A stretch of DNA of 24,046 nt from a virus. Position numbers and translations under genes: made by a program. The notes below the pieces were generated by a model. That model saw nothing but the letters and a program-made list of their open reading frames with translations, had not been told where the DNA came from and made no database searches. Positions 14,526-22,345 of the stretch are shown here, in pieces (position 1 is the first letter of the stretch; each line of letters starts with the position of its first letter). Where the stretch lies: positions 1-24,046 of the IMG/VR virus record IMGVR_UViG_3300035698_007044; one strand, given 5' to 3'.

Positions 14526-15667
14526 TTAATTTCATATATAATTTCTGGATATACTTTTAAAATTTTCTCATTTTTATTTTCATAAGGAATTTTATTTAGA
14601 ATATATCTTAATGAATTTAACCATCCTAATGGTTTATCGTCCATATTGACTACTGCCCAAGGCATTGTGGGTGTAGATGTTTCAGAAAACATTCTATTGA
14701 TATAAGGATCGAACTCACTCCACTTATCTACAGCCCTTAAATCATTTGGACTAAATTTCCAAAATTTAGTTGGACTTGCTTTTCTTTGATCAAATCTATT
14801 TAATTGTGTTTCTTTATTGATTGATAACCAAAACTTTATGTGAATAATATCTTCGTCAGCAATTTTTTGTTCAAATGGAATAACATCAGTCATGAATTTT
14901 TCGTACTGTTTTTCAGTACAATAACCCATAACAGGATCATTTACAGCTCTATTATACCAACTTCTATCCATAAGAACCATTTGACCATTTTCTGGAAATA
15001 CTTTTTCATATCTATGAAACCAATTGCGTTGCTGCCACTTAGTTGGTATACCGAAGTCTTGGTAAATAATATTTCTACCCAAAGGTGCTGCAAAGAAATT
15101 TCTTAATATAAATCTTGAAATTGATCCTTTACCACCTGTATCTCTACCATCAAAGGTAATAAGAATCTTTTTGTTATTCTCTTTTATCCATAGAATTAGT
15201 TTGGTTAATTCAGCATATAAAGCAGGTGATTCTTTATCTAAAATATCATAAGATGTTTTATTTCTAAATTTAGATTTAATTTTCTTAACTTCTTTAAAGG
15301 CAGGATTTTCGTAATTTGTATAATCTTTATCAAATATTTTCTTATATCTACGTTGAATAGATTCTATATAACTATCAAAATAATTTAAAGCATCGTCTTC
15401 AGACATTTTTAAATTAACAGATAAAGATTTAAGAAATGCATTTAAATTCATTTTATTAAATAGATCTTTATCTATATCTTTTTTAATAATTTTCTTTAAA
15501 GATTTAATATCATAATCTTTATTAAATTCATTTTTATAAATATTAAATAAATCAGATATTTCTTCTAATGTATAATCAACATTGTCTAATTTATAATCAT
15601 TAGTATCATTTGTAGATGTTGTTGTAAAACCTGGATATAATCCTTCAAAAAATTTAATGTACTTCAT
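14522..15667 (-). CDS. ppk2: Polyphosphate kinase 2 (PPK2) family protein with MKxxKFFE leader, 381 aa
   Basis: PPK2 enzymes transfer phosphate between polyphosphate and nucleotides (for example making ATP or GTP from ADP or GDP). The catalytic domain spans about 155-360. Walker A is TFDGRDTGGKGS (171-182), Walker B is VLMDRSWYNRAVND (231-244, Asp234), then VMGYCTEKQYEKF, IHIKFWLSINKETQLNRF, and the lid RKASPTKFWKFSPNDL (295-310) with its basic residues. All key residues are intact. The 150 residues before it are a helical extension; the first eight are MKYIKFFE, the leader motif shared with unrelated proteins here. If that is a capsid-targeting tag, the kinase could travel in the virion and act at the start of infection; otherwise it may boost nucleotides during replication. 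It is coupled by ATGA to the small acidic gene. Confidence 0.88.
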   Translation of the reverse strand: MKYIKFFEGLYPGFTTTSTNDTNDYKLDNVDYTLEEISDLFNIYKNEFNKDYDIKSLKKIIKKDIDKDLFNKMNLNAFLKSLSVNLKMSEDDALNYFDSYIESIQRRYKKIFDKDYTNYENPAFKEVKKIKSKFRNKTSYDILDKESPALYAELTKLILWIKENNKKILITFDGRDTGGKGSISRFILRNFFAAPLGRNIIYQDFGIPTKWQQRNWFHRYEKVFPENGQMVLMDRSWYNRAVNDPVMGYCTEKQYEKFMTDVIPFEQKIADEDIIHIKFWLSINKETQLNRFDQRKASPTKFWKFSPNDLRAVDKWSEFDPYINRMFSETSTPTMPWAVVNMDDKPLGWLNSLRYILNKIPYENKNEKILKVYPEIIYEIK

Positions 15668-15676
15668 AAAAAAATA

Positions 15677-15709
15677 TTATATTTTTTCAAATAATTTTAA
15701 AAATTTCAT
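15677..15709 (-). other. 10-codon mini-ORF encoding a free-standing leader-type peptide (MKFLKLFEKI)
   Basis: Between a promoter-like element and the kinase gene the minus strand reads ATG AAA TTT TTA AAA TTA TTT GAA AAA ATA TAA. The peptide MKFLKLFEKI is almost the same as the N-termini of the kinase (MKYIKFFEG) and of the split nucleotidyltransferase (MKYIKLFEEV). It ends 9 bases before the kinase ATG and is in the better position relative to the promoter-like element. It may be a leader peptide, a remnant of a second tag, or the footprint of recombination that moves tags between genes. The translation is exact; whether it is made is unknown. Confidence 0.55.
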
Positions 15710-15725
15710 TAATGCCTTTTTGTTT

Positions 15726-15740
15726 TTTTTATATATTAAT
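15726..15740 (-). promoter_or_regulatory. Putative late-type promoter element
   Basis: Minus-strand ATTAATATATAAAAA, a near copy of the element at 2694-2708, ends 17 bases before the mini-ORF ATG and 59 bases before the kinase ATG. Assignment is by recurrence. Confidence 0.35.
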
Positions 15741-15762
15741 TTAATTATACCAAAAAATATTG

Positions 15763-15770
15763 TATCTTTG
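15763..15770 (+). promoter_or_regulatory. Bacteroidetes-type -7 promoter box (TATCTTTG)
   Basis: TATCTTTG is a perfect match to the TAnnTTTG -7 element used by the Bacteroidetes primary sigma factor. It lies 43 bases before the methyltransferase ATG, giving a leader of about 37 bases. No clear TTTG -33 partner is present about 20 bases upstream. A host-type promoter implies expression early in infection, or independent of phage factors. Confidence 0.65.
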
Positions 15771-15813
15771 CAGTATAATTATAATAAGACTAAAAATATT
15801 AATATATAACCAT

Positions 15814-18384
15814 ATGGGAAATTTTATAGATACGCTAAAAACATCAAGAAATGAAAAAGATGTTGAAAATAACTATCGCGGACACTTTAATGCTGTATTA
15901 GGTAGATTTGCAAAATCAAAAAATGATAATATTGGTACTATTACTTCACAGTATAATACTGATGGATTTTTAAAATATAGAAATAAAGATGAAAAAGTAA
16001 ATATTAATTGTTTGTTTGAATTTAAGAAAGATGTCGAATTTATGGATTTAACTGAACGTTCCAGGGTTATAATTCAATGTTTATATTATATGAAAACGTT
16101 TGAAAAAAATGGTGACATCATACCTACTTCATTATTTATTGCTGATATAAATCAATATTTTATTATTAATACAAGTATCCTCATTGGATATTTAGATTAT
16201 GATTTAAATTGGAAAATTGCACCAAGTAAAGCAGGATTTCAAAATAATGAATTATTAATGAAAATAATTCAAAATGATGAACTTAATAAAAAAATATATG
16301 TTGTTGATGTTGATGAAAAATTCAATACAATGGAAATTTTAAAAAAAATCAATAATATAACAAAAGGATTCCAATCCAAATTAAAAATTACGTCATATAA
16401 TGTATATAAAATCTATAATTCTTTTAATAATAGAGTATTAAAAGAAAAAAACTTATCAGTAAATGACTCAGTAAATTTATTTATCCATACATTAATTGAT
16501 AGAGACAACAATTATCCACACCCAACCAAAAAGAATATTTTGGTTACTAAAGGATTTGGGGAAATAAAAATAAATACTTCTAATTGGAATTCATATAAAA
16601 ATCATTTCAATACTGTATTATCACCAAGAGAAAAGGAAATTATAACTGCTACCCAAGATAGACTTATTGAAGATGAAACAAGAAAAAGAAGTGGTGAATT
16701 TTTCACACCAACAATTTGGGTTGATGAATCACATAAAATGGTGACTGAAACATTAGATAAAGATTGGAAAAATAAAATTGTATGGGATAATGCCTGTGGG
16801 ACAGGTAATTTAACTCGTGATTATAAGTTTAAAGAATTATATTCTTCTACACTTTTAAAAAGTGATATTGATACTATGGAACAAGCAGGATATAATCCAG
16901 AATCAACTAAATTTCAATATGATTTTTTAAATGATGGAATAAATGATGATGGTGAAATCGATGTGGAAAATGATACTAAATTACCATATGGTTTAAAAAA
17001 TGCAATTTTGAATGGTAAAGAAATCTATTTTTTTATTAACCCACCTTATGGTACAGCAAATGATCATGGTGAAAAAAATAAAAAAGGAACTGCTTTAACT
17101 AAGACAAATTTGTTGATGAAAAAGGATGATTGGGGTGCATCATCACAACAATTATATGCACAATTTTTATATAAAATAAATAAGATACACGAAAAGTATA
17201 ATTGTATTATTAAGTTATGTCTTTTCAGCCCACCTTTATTATTAAGTGGTGGATCATATAAAAAATTCAGAGATAATTTTTTCAAAAACTTTAATTTTAA
17301 AACTGGTTATTTGATTAATGCAAATAATTTTTCAGATGTAAGTGATTGGGGATTGAGTTTTTCCATATTTGAAACTGATAAAGAACATAAAACAAATGAT
17401 TTTAATTACATAGTTAAAGTCAATGAATTGGAAATTATTGATAAAGAAATTAAAAATATTTATAATTTAGATAATGGTATAAGTGCGAGTAAATGGGTTA
17501 GAGAAAAAGTAAAAAATAACAAAAATATATTAAAACCATCTTTAAATGGACCATTAAAAGTAAAAGATAGTAAAACTTTAATTTCGGAAAATAGTTTAGG
17601 TTATATGCACAACAATGCTAATAATGTTGGATTCAACCCTACTTATGTAGGAATTTATTCTTCTACATTTGCATCTGCACATGGGTTATCTATCACTAAA
17701 GACAATTATATGGATGTAGTGTCATTATTTCTTGCTCGGAAATCTATTCCATCCAATTGGATAAATCAAAAAGATGAATACATGGCACCAACTGAAGAAG
17801 TTCAAAATTCAGATAAATATAAACAATTCAACAACGATGCTATTGTTTATTCATTATTCAACACAAGTTCAAATCAAAGTTCAATGAGACAAGTTGAATA
17901 CAAAGATAAACTTTGGGATATTAAAAATGAATTCTTCTGGATGAACAATGAAGAAATGTTAGAACTTGCAGAAGAATATAAATTTGATGAATTATATAAA
18001 GACGCAAGAACATCTAAAGACAGATATGTTTATGACTTATTAAAATCTACACCTTTAAGTCCAGATGCTAAAGAACTTTTAGAAATGTCTAAAGAACTTA
18101 TTAGAAAATCTTTTGAATGGAGAAAAATTATGCATCAATCAAATCCAGAATATCATTTAAATGCATGGGATGCTGGTTGGTATCAAATTAAAAAAATTCT
18201 AAATGAACACTTTAAAGAAGAATATAAAATATTTGTTGAAAAATATAAGAAATTCGAAAATAGATTAAGACCACAAGTATATGAATTAGGATTTCTAAAA
18301 AGTGATGAAGTTGTTGAACCACATGGTATAGGTATAATGGAAAAATCAGGTAATGAACAATTGTGTTTATTTCCAGAAATGTAA
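15814..18384 (+). CDS. Type IIG-like N6-adenine DNA methyltransferase with N-terminal nuclease-like domain, 856 aa
   Basis: It probably methylates adenine in a specific DNA site. The methyltransferase core has the FTP motif (RKRSGEFFTPTIWVDE, 290-305), SAM-binding motif I (DNACGTG, 325-331) and catalytic motif IV (NPPYG, 409-413). Residues 20-130 resemble a restriction-fold nuclease: Asp50 (NTDGF) and Glu69-Phe-Lys71 in LFEFKKD give a D...ExK signature. The C-terminal 350 residues would hold target recognition. Length and order match single-chain type IIG restriction-modification enzymes; Eco57I-like is the nearest comparison. I chose the ATG at 15814 because an earlier in-frame TTG would place the promoter box inside the gene. 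In a phage it could shield its own DNA, or also cleave unmodified DNA. The cargo gene at 18453 follows after 68 bases. Confidence 0.82.
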   Translation: MGNFIDTLKTSRNEKDVENNYRGHFNAVLGRFAKSKNDNIGTITSQYNTDGFLKYRNKDEKVNINCLFEFKKDVEFMDLTERSRVIIQCLYYMKTFEKNGDIIPTSLFIADINQYFIINTSILIGYLDYDLNWKIAPSKAGFQNNELLMKIIQNDELNKKIYVVDVDEKFNTMEILKKINNITKGFQSKLKITSYNVYKIYNSFNNRVLKEKNLSVNDSVNLFIHTLIDRDNNYPHPTKKNILVTKGFGEIKINTSNWNSYKNHFNTVLSPREKEIITATQDRLIEDETRKRSGEFFTPTIWVDESHKMVTETLDKDWKNKIVWDNACGTGNLTRDYKFKELYSSTLLKSDIDTMEQAGYNPESTKFQYDFLNDGINDDGEIDVENDTKLPYGLKNAILNGKEIYFFINPPYGTANDHGEKNKKGTALTKTNLLMKKDDWGASSQQLYAQFLYKINKIHEKYNCIIKLCLFSPPLLLSGGSYKKFRDNFFKNFNFKTGYLINANNFSDVSDWGLSFSIFETDKEHKTNDFNYIVKVNELEIIDKEIKNIYNLDNGISASKWVREKVKNNKNILKPSLNGPLKVKDSKTLISENSLGYMHNNANNVGFNPTYVGIYSSTFASAHGLSITKDNYMDVVSLFLARKSIPSNWINQKDEYMAPTEEVQNSDKYKQFNNDAIVYSLFNTSSNQSSMRQVEYKDKLWDIKNEFFWMNNEEMLELAEEYKFDELYKDARTSKDRYVYDLLKSTPLSPDAKELLEMSKELIRKSFEWRKIMHQSNPEYHLNAWDAGWYQIKKILNEHFKEEYKIFVEKYKKFENRLRPQVYELGFLKSDEVVEPHGIGIMEKSGNEQLCLFPEM

Positions 18385-18452
18385 AACTAAAAAGATTTAC
18401 CTAAAAAACATAAACCATTTATTTAAAATCAACTATATAATTATAAATAAAA

Positions 18453-19898
18453 ATGAAAAAAATGAAAAGATATTTTTTAATAATCATCACATTAATATTA
18501 TGTGGTTTAACTACAGTGGGACAAACATCCAATTTTGAAACAAGGTATATGCAAACTCATGAAAAGTACAAGCAAAGTTTAGATCCTGTTTCATATATAA
18601 ATATAGAAAAAAATGTCCGTGACGGTTATGTTTTTATGATGGATGTTGCTACTAATTATCCCGTATCGGATAATCCCATGAAATATTTTTATGAATATAC
18701 TCCAGAAGGATATAAACAAAACACATTAGTAAAGGTACTTAATAACGGCAATTGGGAAATTGATAGTTACGAAATTTGTACATTTGATATAGATGGGAAT
18801 ATACTAACTTCTTTATGGAAAATATGGGTAGATGGTTCTCTTGAAAATGATACTTATACTACATATTCTTATGATAATGGTAATATACTTACTTATCTTA
18901 ATCAAGATTGGGATAATAATTGGGATAGTATTAGTCGAGGCACATATATTTATAATTCAAGTGGTAAAGTATTATCTTTTTTAAGTGAAGTGTGGGAAAA
19001 TAATTGGATAAATAATTCATTTGAAACATATACTTATGATGAATTTGGTAATATGATAACCGCTGTTGGTAGTATGTGGGAAAATGGTAATTGGGTAAGT
19101 GATCGTCAACATACTTATACTTATGATGATAATAATTTAATTATGGGTATTACTGAAATTTGGGATGAAACGTGGATAAATTTTTACAAAGAAACTTACA
19201 CTTATAATATTGCAAATAAGAGAGATACTTTTGTTGGGGAATATTGGATTAGTGATATTTGGGTTTATTCTAATAATATCACTTATTCTTATGATGAATT
19301 ATATTTTTTATCAATGACTGTTGAACAAATATGGGATAATGATTGGGTGAATACAAATAGAGAACAATATTTTTATGAAACTTATGGTGGTTTGGAAACT
19401 ATGTTGTCTGAAATATGGGATATAACATGGGTAAATTCAACACTATTACAAAATACATATGATGATTATGGTAACACCACTGACGGTGAGTTTTTTAATT
19501 GGATTGATGATAATTGGGATCATACTATTGATGGGGTTATTAAAATATACTATAATTATAGTTTGAATATAGAATATTTCACAGGTTATCTTACAGAAGT
19601 TACTTATTCATCTATATATGTTGATGTTGATGAAAACATAATAGATAATAGTTTTACTTGTAATCCTAATCCAGCAAAATATACAACAATAATAACAACA
19701 AACTTAAAAAGTCAATCTAATACAGAAATTGACTTATATAGTTATACTGGTGAAAAGGTTCAAAATATATTTAGTGGTCCTTTAGTTGGTATTCATTCTT
19801 TTGAAATATCAGTTCAAAATTTACCTGTTGAAATGTATATAGTTAGAATGATTACAAATAATAAAATAAAATCTTTAAAATTAATTATTGTAAAATAA
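18453..19898 (+). CDS. Secreted repeat protein with type IX secretion C-terminal sorting domain, 481 aa
   Basis: Residues 1-24 are a signal peptide (MKKMKRYFLIIITLILCGLT, then TVGQ). Residues about 91-368 hold roughly ten imperfect 27-29-residue repeats containing W-(D/E)-x-x-W-x-x-x followed by T-Y-x-Y-D-x-x-G-N, a YD-like beta repeat found in flavobacterial surface proteins. Residues about 399-481 match the type A T9SS sorting domain: CNPNPAKYTTIITTNL, EIDLYSYTGEKVQNIFSG, GIHSFEISVQNLPVEMYIV and a terminal KSLKLIIVK. Such proteins cross the inner membrane by Sec and the outer membrane by T9SS, then are released or attached to the surface. It probably shares a transcript with the methyltransferase gene, 68 bases upstream. 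A phage-borne T9SS client would alter the host surface, for example by blocking superinfection or adhesion; that role is inference. Confidence 0.88.
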   Translation: MKKMKRYFLIIITLILCGLTTVGQTSNFETRYMQTHEKYKQSLDPVSYINIEKNVRDGYVFMMDVATNYPVSDNPMKYFYEYTPEGYKQNTLVKVLNNGNWEIDSYEICTFDIDGNILTSLWKIWVDGSLENDTYTTYSYDNGNILTYLNQDWDNNWDSISRGTYIYNSSGKVLSFLSEVWENNWINNSFETYTYDEFGNMITAVGSMWENGNWVSDRQHTYTYDDNNLIMGITEIWDETWINFYKETYTYNIANKRDTFVGEYWISDIWVYSNNITYSYDELYFLSMTVEQIWDNDWVNTNREQYFYETYGGLETMLSEIWDITWVNSTLLQNTYDDYGNTTDGEFFNWIDDNWDHTIDGVIKIYYNYSLNIEYFTGYLTEVTYSSIYVDVDENIIDNSFTCNPNPAKYTTIITTNLKSQSNTEIDLYSYTGEKVQNIFSGPLVGIHSFEISVQNLPVEMYIVRMITNNKIKSLKLIIVK

Positions 19899-19904
19899 TT
19901 TTAT

Positions 19905-20201
19905 TTATTTATCAATTTGTTTTATATAATCAATTAATTGTTGGACATAATTTTTAGAATTAGCCACCCATTTTAGATCTTGTGTTTTGGTATCATAATC
20001 TTCATCAGACATAATTTCTCTCATATAATCACCATAAGGTCTATCTACCATTTCAACGAATTCAATATCACTACCCCAGTTACTATCCATTTTTATGTGA
20101 ATATATTTCCATTCACCTGGTGATGTTTCATTCATTTCCTTTTCAATTTTATCAATATCAGGAATATTTTCAGATTGTTCGTTAAATTTTTTGATCTTCA
20201 T
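19905..20201 (-). CDS. Small protein with MKxKKFNE leader, 98 aa
   Basis: It starts MKIKKFNEQSENIPDID, a looser version of the leader motif. The body has a beta segment (GEWKYIHIKMDSNWGSDIEF) and ends with DLKWVANSKNYVQQLIDYIK, similar in rhythm to the C-terminus of phage Ead/Ea22-like proteins ('F-I-A-x-A-R-x-x-V-P-x-L-L'). That resemblance is weak and gives no function. The stop is 6 bases from the convergent stop of the T9SS cargo gene, and it begins 4 bases after the stop of the nuclease-like gene, so it is the last gene of a minus-strand operon. Confidence 0.65.
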   Translation of the reverse strand: MKIKKFNEQSENIPDIDKIEKEMNETSPGEWKYIHIKMDSNWGSDIEFVEMVDRPYGDYMREIMSDEDYDTKTQDLKWVANSKNYVQQLIDYIKQIDK

Positions 20202-20205
20202 AATA

Positions 20206-21021
20206 TTATATATCTCTTTTTAAATTTTTAGGAATTTTTATTATATTTTTATCAAATTCAATAGAATTAGAATTACTAAACATATAAAATTTATTTTCTT
20301 TTTTATTATAAAAAGAAAAATAATCAACTTTATAAGGTTTAATGCCGTTTATATAAAAGATATTGTGAGTATCTGTTTCTTCCATTCTTGTGTAAGCTTT
20401 TGTTTGAATTGTTTGATTTTTATGTTTACCATAGGAAAATCTAATATCAATTCCTTTTAACATATCATCTTTCTCTCCAAATTTTGCTTGTTTGACATCA
20501 GTTATTCCTTTATTCATTAATCTTTTAATTGTTTCTTTTTCTGCATCATCACCAATTTTACTTGTTCTATCCATTGCTTTTAATAATTCTGGTAAAATAT
20601 CTGAATGTGGATGAAAAATTCTATCTTTGTATTCATCTAAAATTTTAAAAAGTTTTTGTAGTTCATTAGACCAAGAACTTAAATAAAAATCAACTTGAGT
20701 AAAATTTTTAATATCACCATTAACTATTTTATTATTTATCCAATTTACTAATATACATATTGCAATATAATTTGTATTTAAATAGTTTAATAAACTTCTA
20801 TTTTCATTATCTAATTTGTGACCAGTATTATAAACACCACCTTTTTCTATTGTATTTACCCATTTCCCTCTTGGATCATATACAGATTTTAATATTTTTA
20901 AAATATGATTTGGTAAAGTGATCTTATCTCTACCTCTACCAACTTCAAAATCAAATAATCTTTTTTTATTAGTTGCGAAAAATCCACTTCTACAATTATA
21001 TGTTACTACGTTTTCTCTCAT
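20206..21021 (-). CDS. Mrr-like PD-(D/E)XK nuclease candidate, 271 aa
   Basis: The N-terminal 150 residues are helical and unrecognised, with several Trp and Asn (LVNWINNKIVNGD). Residues about 155-240 carry a likely restriction-fold core: a helix with Glu161 (KIGDDAEKETIKRLMNKGI), Asp192 in GIDIRF and Gln206-Thr-Lys208 in TIQTKAY, followed by a strand pair (VDYFSFYNKKENKFYMF). The D...QxK arrangement is the one used by Mrr-type nucleases. This would make it a DNA-cutting enzyme, possibly acting on host DNA or recombination intermediates. Alternatives are an inactive nuclease-fold protein or an unrelated family. It lacks the MKxxKxFE leader of its neighbours and follows the small acidic gene after 17 bases. 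Confidence 0.6.
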   Translation of the reverse strand: MRENVVTYNCRSGFFATNKKRLFDFEVGRGRDKITLPNHILKILKSVYDPRGKWVNTIEKGGVYNTGHKLDNENRSLLNYLNTNYIAICILVNWINNKIVNGDIKNFTQVDFYLSSWSNELQKLFKILDEYKDRIFHPHSDILPELLKAMDRTSKIGDDAEKETIKRLMNKGITDVKQAKFGEKDDMLKGIDIRFSYGKHKNQTIQTKAYTRMEETDTHNIFYINGIKPYKVDYFSFYNKKENKFYMFSNSNSIEFDKNIIKIPKNLKRDI

Positions 21022-21038
21022 TATTTTTTATTTATTTT

Positions 21039-21431
21039 TTACCCTGGTGTATTTATTAATTTATTAAGATTATTAATAGTATATTCTATTTTATCTTTAA
21101 GTTCCACATTTTCTATTGGTATATAGTATTCTATATCTTCTGAATCAAATAATTTTCCTTCTATTTCATTATATAAATCTTTACTATATTCTGTTTTCAA
21201 CATATTATTCCAAGTTGATAATGGCATTTTTGAAGTTGGACCTTTACCATTAATATAATCTAATTTAACAATCTTATTATTCTTATATATTATTTTCTCT
21301 TTTGAAACACCAGACATCATTTTAAAAAAATTACTAAAATGAATATTGAAAAATTTTTCAAATGATTCTTCTTCTTCAAAGTCAAAATCTTCTTCATCGA
21401 AATCAAAATTTTCAAATTTTTTTAGTTTCAT
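21039..21431 (-). CDS. Small acidic protein with MKxKKFE leader and DFDxEEE stretch, 130 aa
   Basis: The N-terminus (MKLKKFENFDFDEEDFDFEE) combines the leader motif with an acidic-aromatic stretch almost identical to that of the gene at 14253. The rest (residues 28-130) has a lysine-rich beta segment (KEKIIYKNNKIVKLDYINGK) and a C-terminal helix (LKDKIEYTINNLNKLI). Function unknown. Its ATG overlaps the stop of the nucleotidyltransferase C-half (ATGA), so the genes are translationally coupled. The shared signature on different C-terminal domains suggests the signature is a portable tag rather than part of a domain. Confidence 0.7.
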   Translation of the reverse strand: MKLKKFENFDFDEEDFDFEEEESFEKFFNIHFSNFFKMMSGVSKEKIIYKNNKIVKLDYINGKGPTSKMPLSTWNNMLKTEYSKDLYNEIEGKLFDSEDIEYYIPIENVELKDKIEYTINNLNKLINTPG

Positions 21432-22345
21432 ATCAGTTCTTTAAATTTTTCACATTCAACTCTTCTAATTTCATTACCAATTTCTCTCCCAGTTATTCCA
21501 GCATCCATTAAATCTTTAGCATTAGTTGTTTTTTCATAATTAACGAATGCATTTATATATTTATCATTAATACCTTTTAATTTACCAAATTCTATAATTG
21601 TATTATTATCTATATCAATTTCTCTCTTTTTTGAATATAATGCATTTATATTAAATTCTCTATTATTTGGATCAAATGTTTTTTCAATATTTTGATCATT
21701 AAGAACATCTACCAATTTTAAAAGAAATATAACATTACTTGATATTGTACCTGGTATTTTAAATCCTTGTACTAAAGTATCATGTAATTTATTTGTTGGT
21801 TGATTATCAGAAAATAATTGAGTAAAAATAATTGAAATATTAAAAGTTCTGAAAAAATTTGTATTTATATGAATATCAGAAAACATTCTAACAAACATTT
21901 TATAATCTTTTAACAAATTTAAATACATTATCCAAGCATTCATATTTTTATTTTCTTCAGCCCACATTAACATACCTGGTTTATTTGTAGAACCATAAAA
22001 TTCATCAATAATTCTTTCCTGTGATACATCATCAGCTTCAGATATACCATTTAATCTATTATCAGATTTAATTGCAAGGGCGGTGTCCTTGTCGATTTTA
22101 AACCCATTCCTAGCACTAAATCTCATACATCTAAGAATACGCAACCGATCCTCTTTAAATCTATCTCTTGGATTTCCAACTGCTCTAACAATTCCTTTTT
22201 CAATATCGGATATTCCACCAACATTGTCTATTATTTTTTCTTTATTAATATCATAATATAAAGAGTTGATCGTAAAATCTCTACGTAGTACATCATCTCT
22301 TATTGTAATATGGGATCCAGTTTCTACATTTGTTTTCTTTCTCAT
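21428..22345 (-). CDS. C-terminal half of split CCA-adding-type nucleotidyltransferase, 305 aa
   Basis: It starts just before the family motif RRDFTINSLYYD (21-32) and continues with VGGISDIEKGIVRAVGNP (42-59), EDRLRILRCMRFSARNGF (65-82, the base- and tRNA-recognition helix motif) and the helical body typical of tRNA nucleotidyltransferase / poly(A) polymerase proteins. It lacks the catalytic head, which is encoded at 23293-23619. The two halves sum to 413 residues, close to intact bacterial enzymes, and about 26 residues would lie between YR and RRDFT across the break, as in intact relatives, so nothing essential is missing. Its ATG lies in the last codons of the homing endonuclease gene (ATGA overlap), so it depends on that gene's translation. 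The two chains could associate into a working enzyme for tRNA 3'-end repair or RNA tailing. Confidence 0.82.
   Translation of the reverse strand: MRKKTNVETGSHITIRDDVLRRDFTINSLYYDINKEKIIDNVGGISDIEKGIVRAVGNPRDRFKEDRLRILRCMRFSARNGFKIDKDTALAIKSDNRLNGISEADDVSQERIIDEFYGSTNKPGMLMWAEENKNMNAWIMYLNLLKDYKMFVRMFSDIHINTNFFRTFNISIIFTQLFSDNQPTNKLHDTLVQGFKIPGTISSNVIFLLKLVDVLNDQNIEKTFDPNNREFNINALYSKKREIDIDNNTIIEFGKLKGINDKYINAFVNYEKTTNAKDLMDAGITGREIGNEIRRVECEKFKELI

Noticed and set aside
15760-15813. TTG start 54 bases upstream for the methyltransferase gene
   Set aside because: It would place the TATCTTTG promoter box inside the gene and adds a hydrophobic stretch unlike the family; the ATG at 15814 fits better.
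18442-18449. TATAAATA before the T9SS cargo gene as a late promoter
   Set aside because: It ends 3 bases before the ATG, so transcription would start inside the gene; probably a chance match in AT-rich DNA.
18353-18538. Open frame overlapping the methyltransferase end and the T9SS gene start
   Set aside because: Low-complexity Asn/Ile/Lys sequence, out of frame with two well-supported genes.
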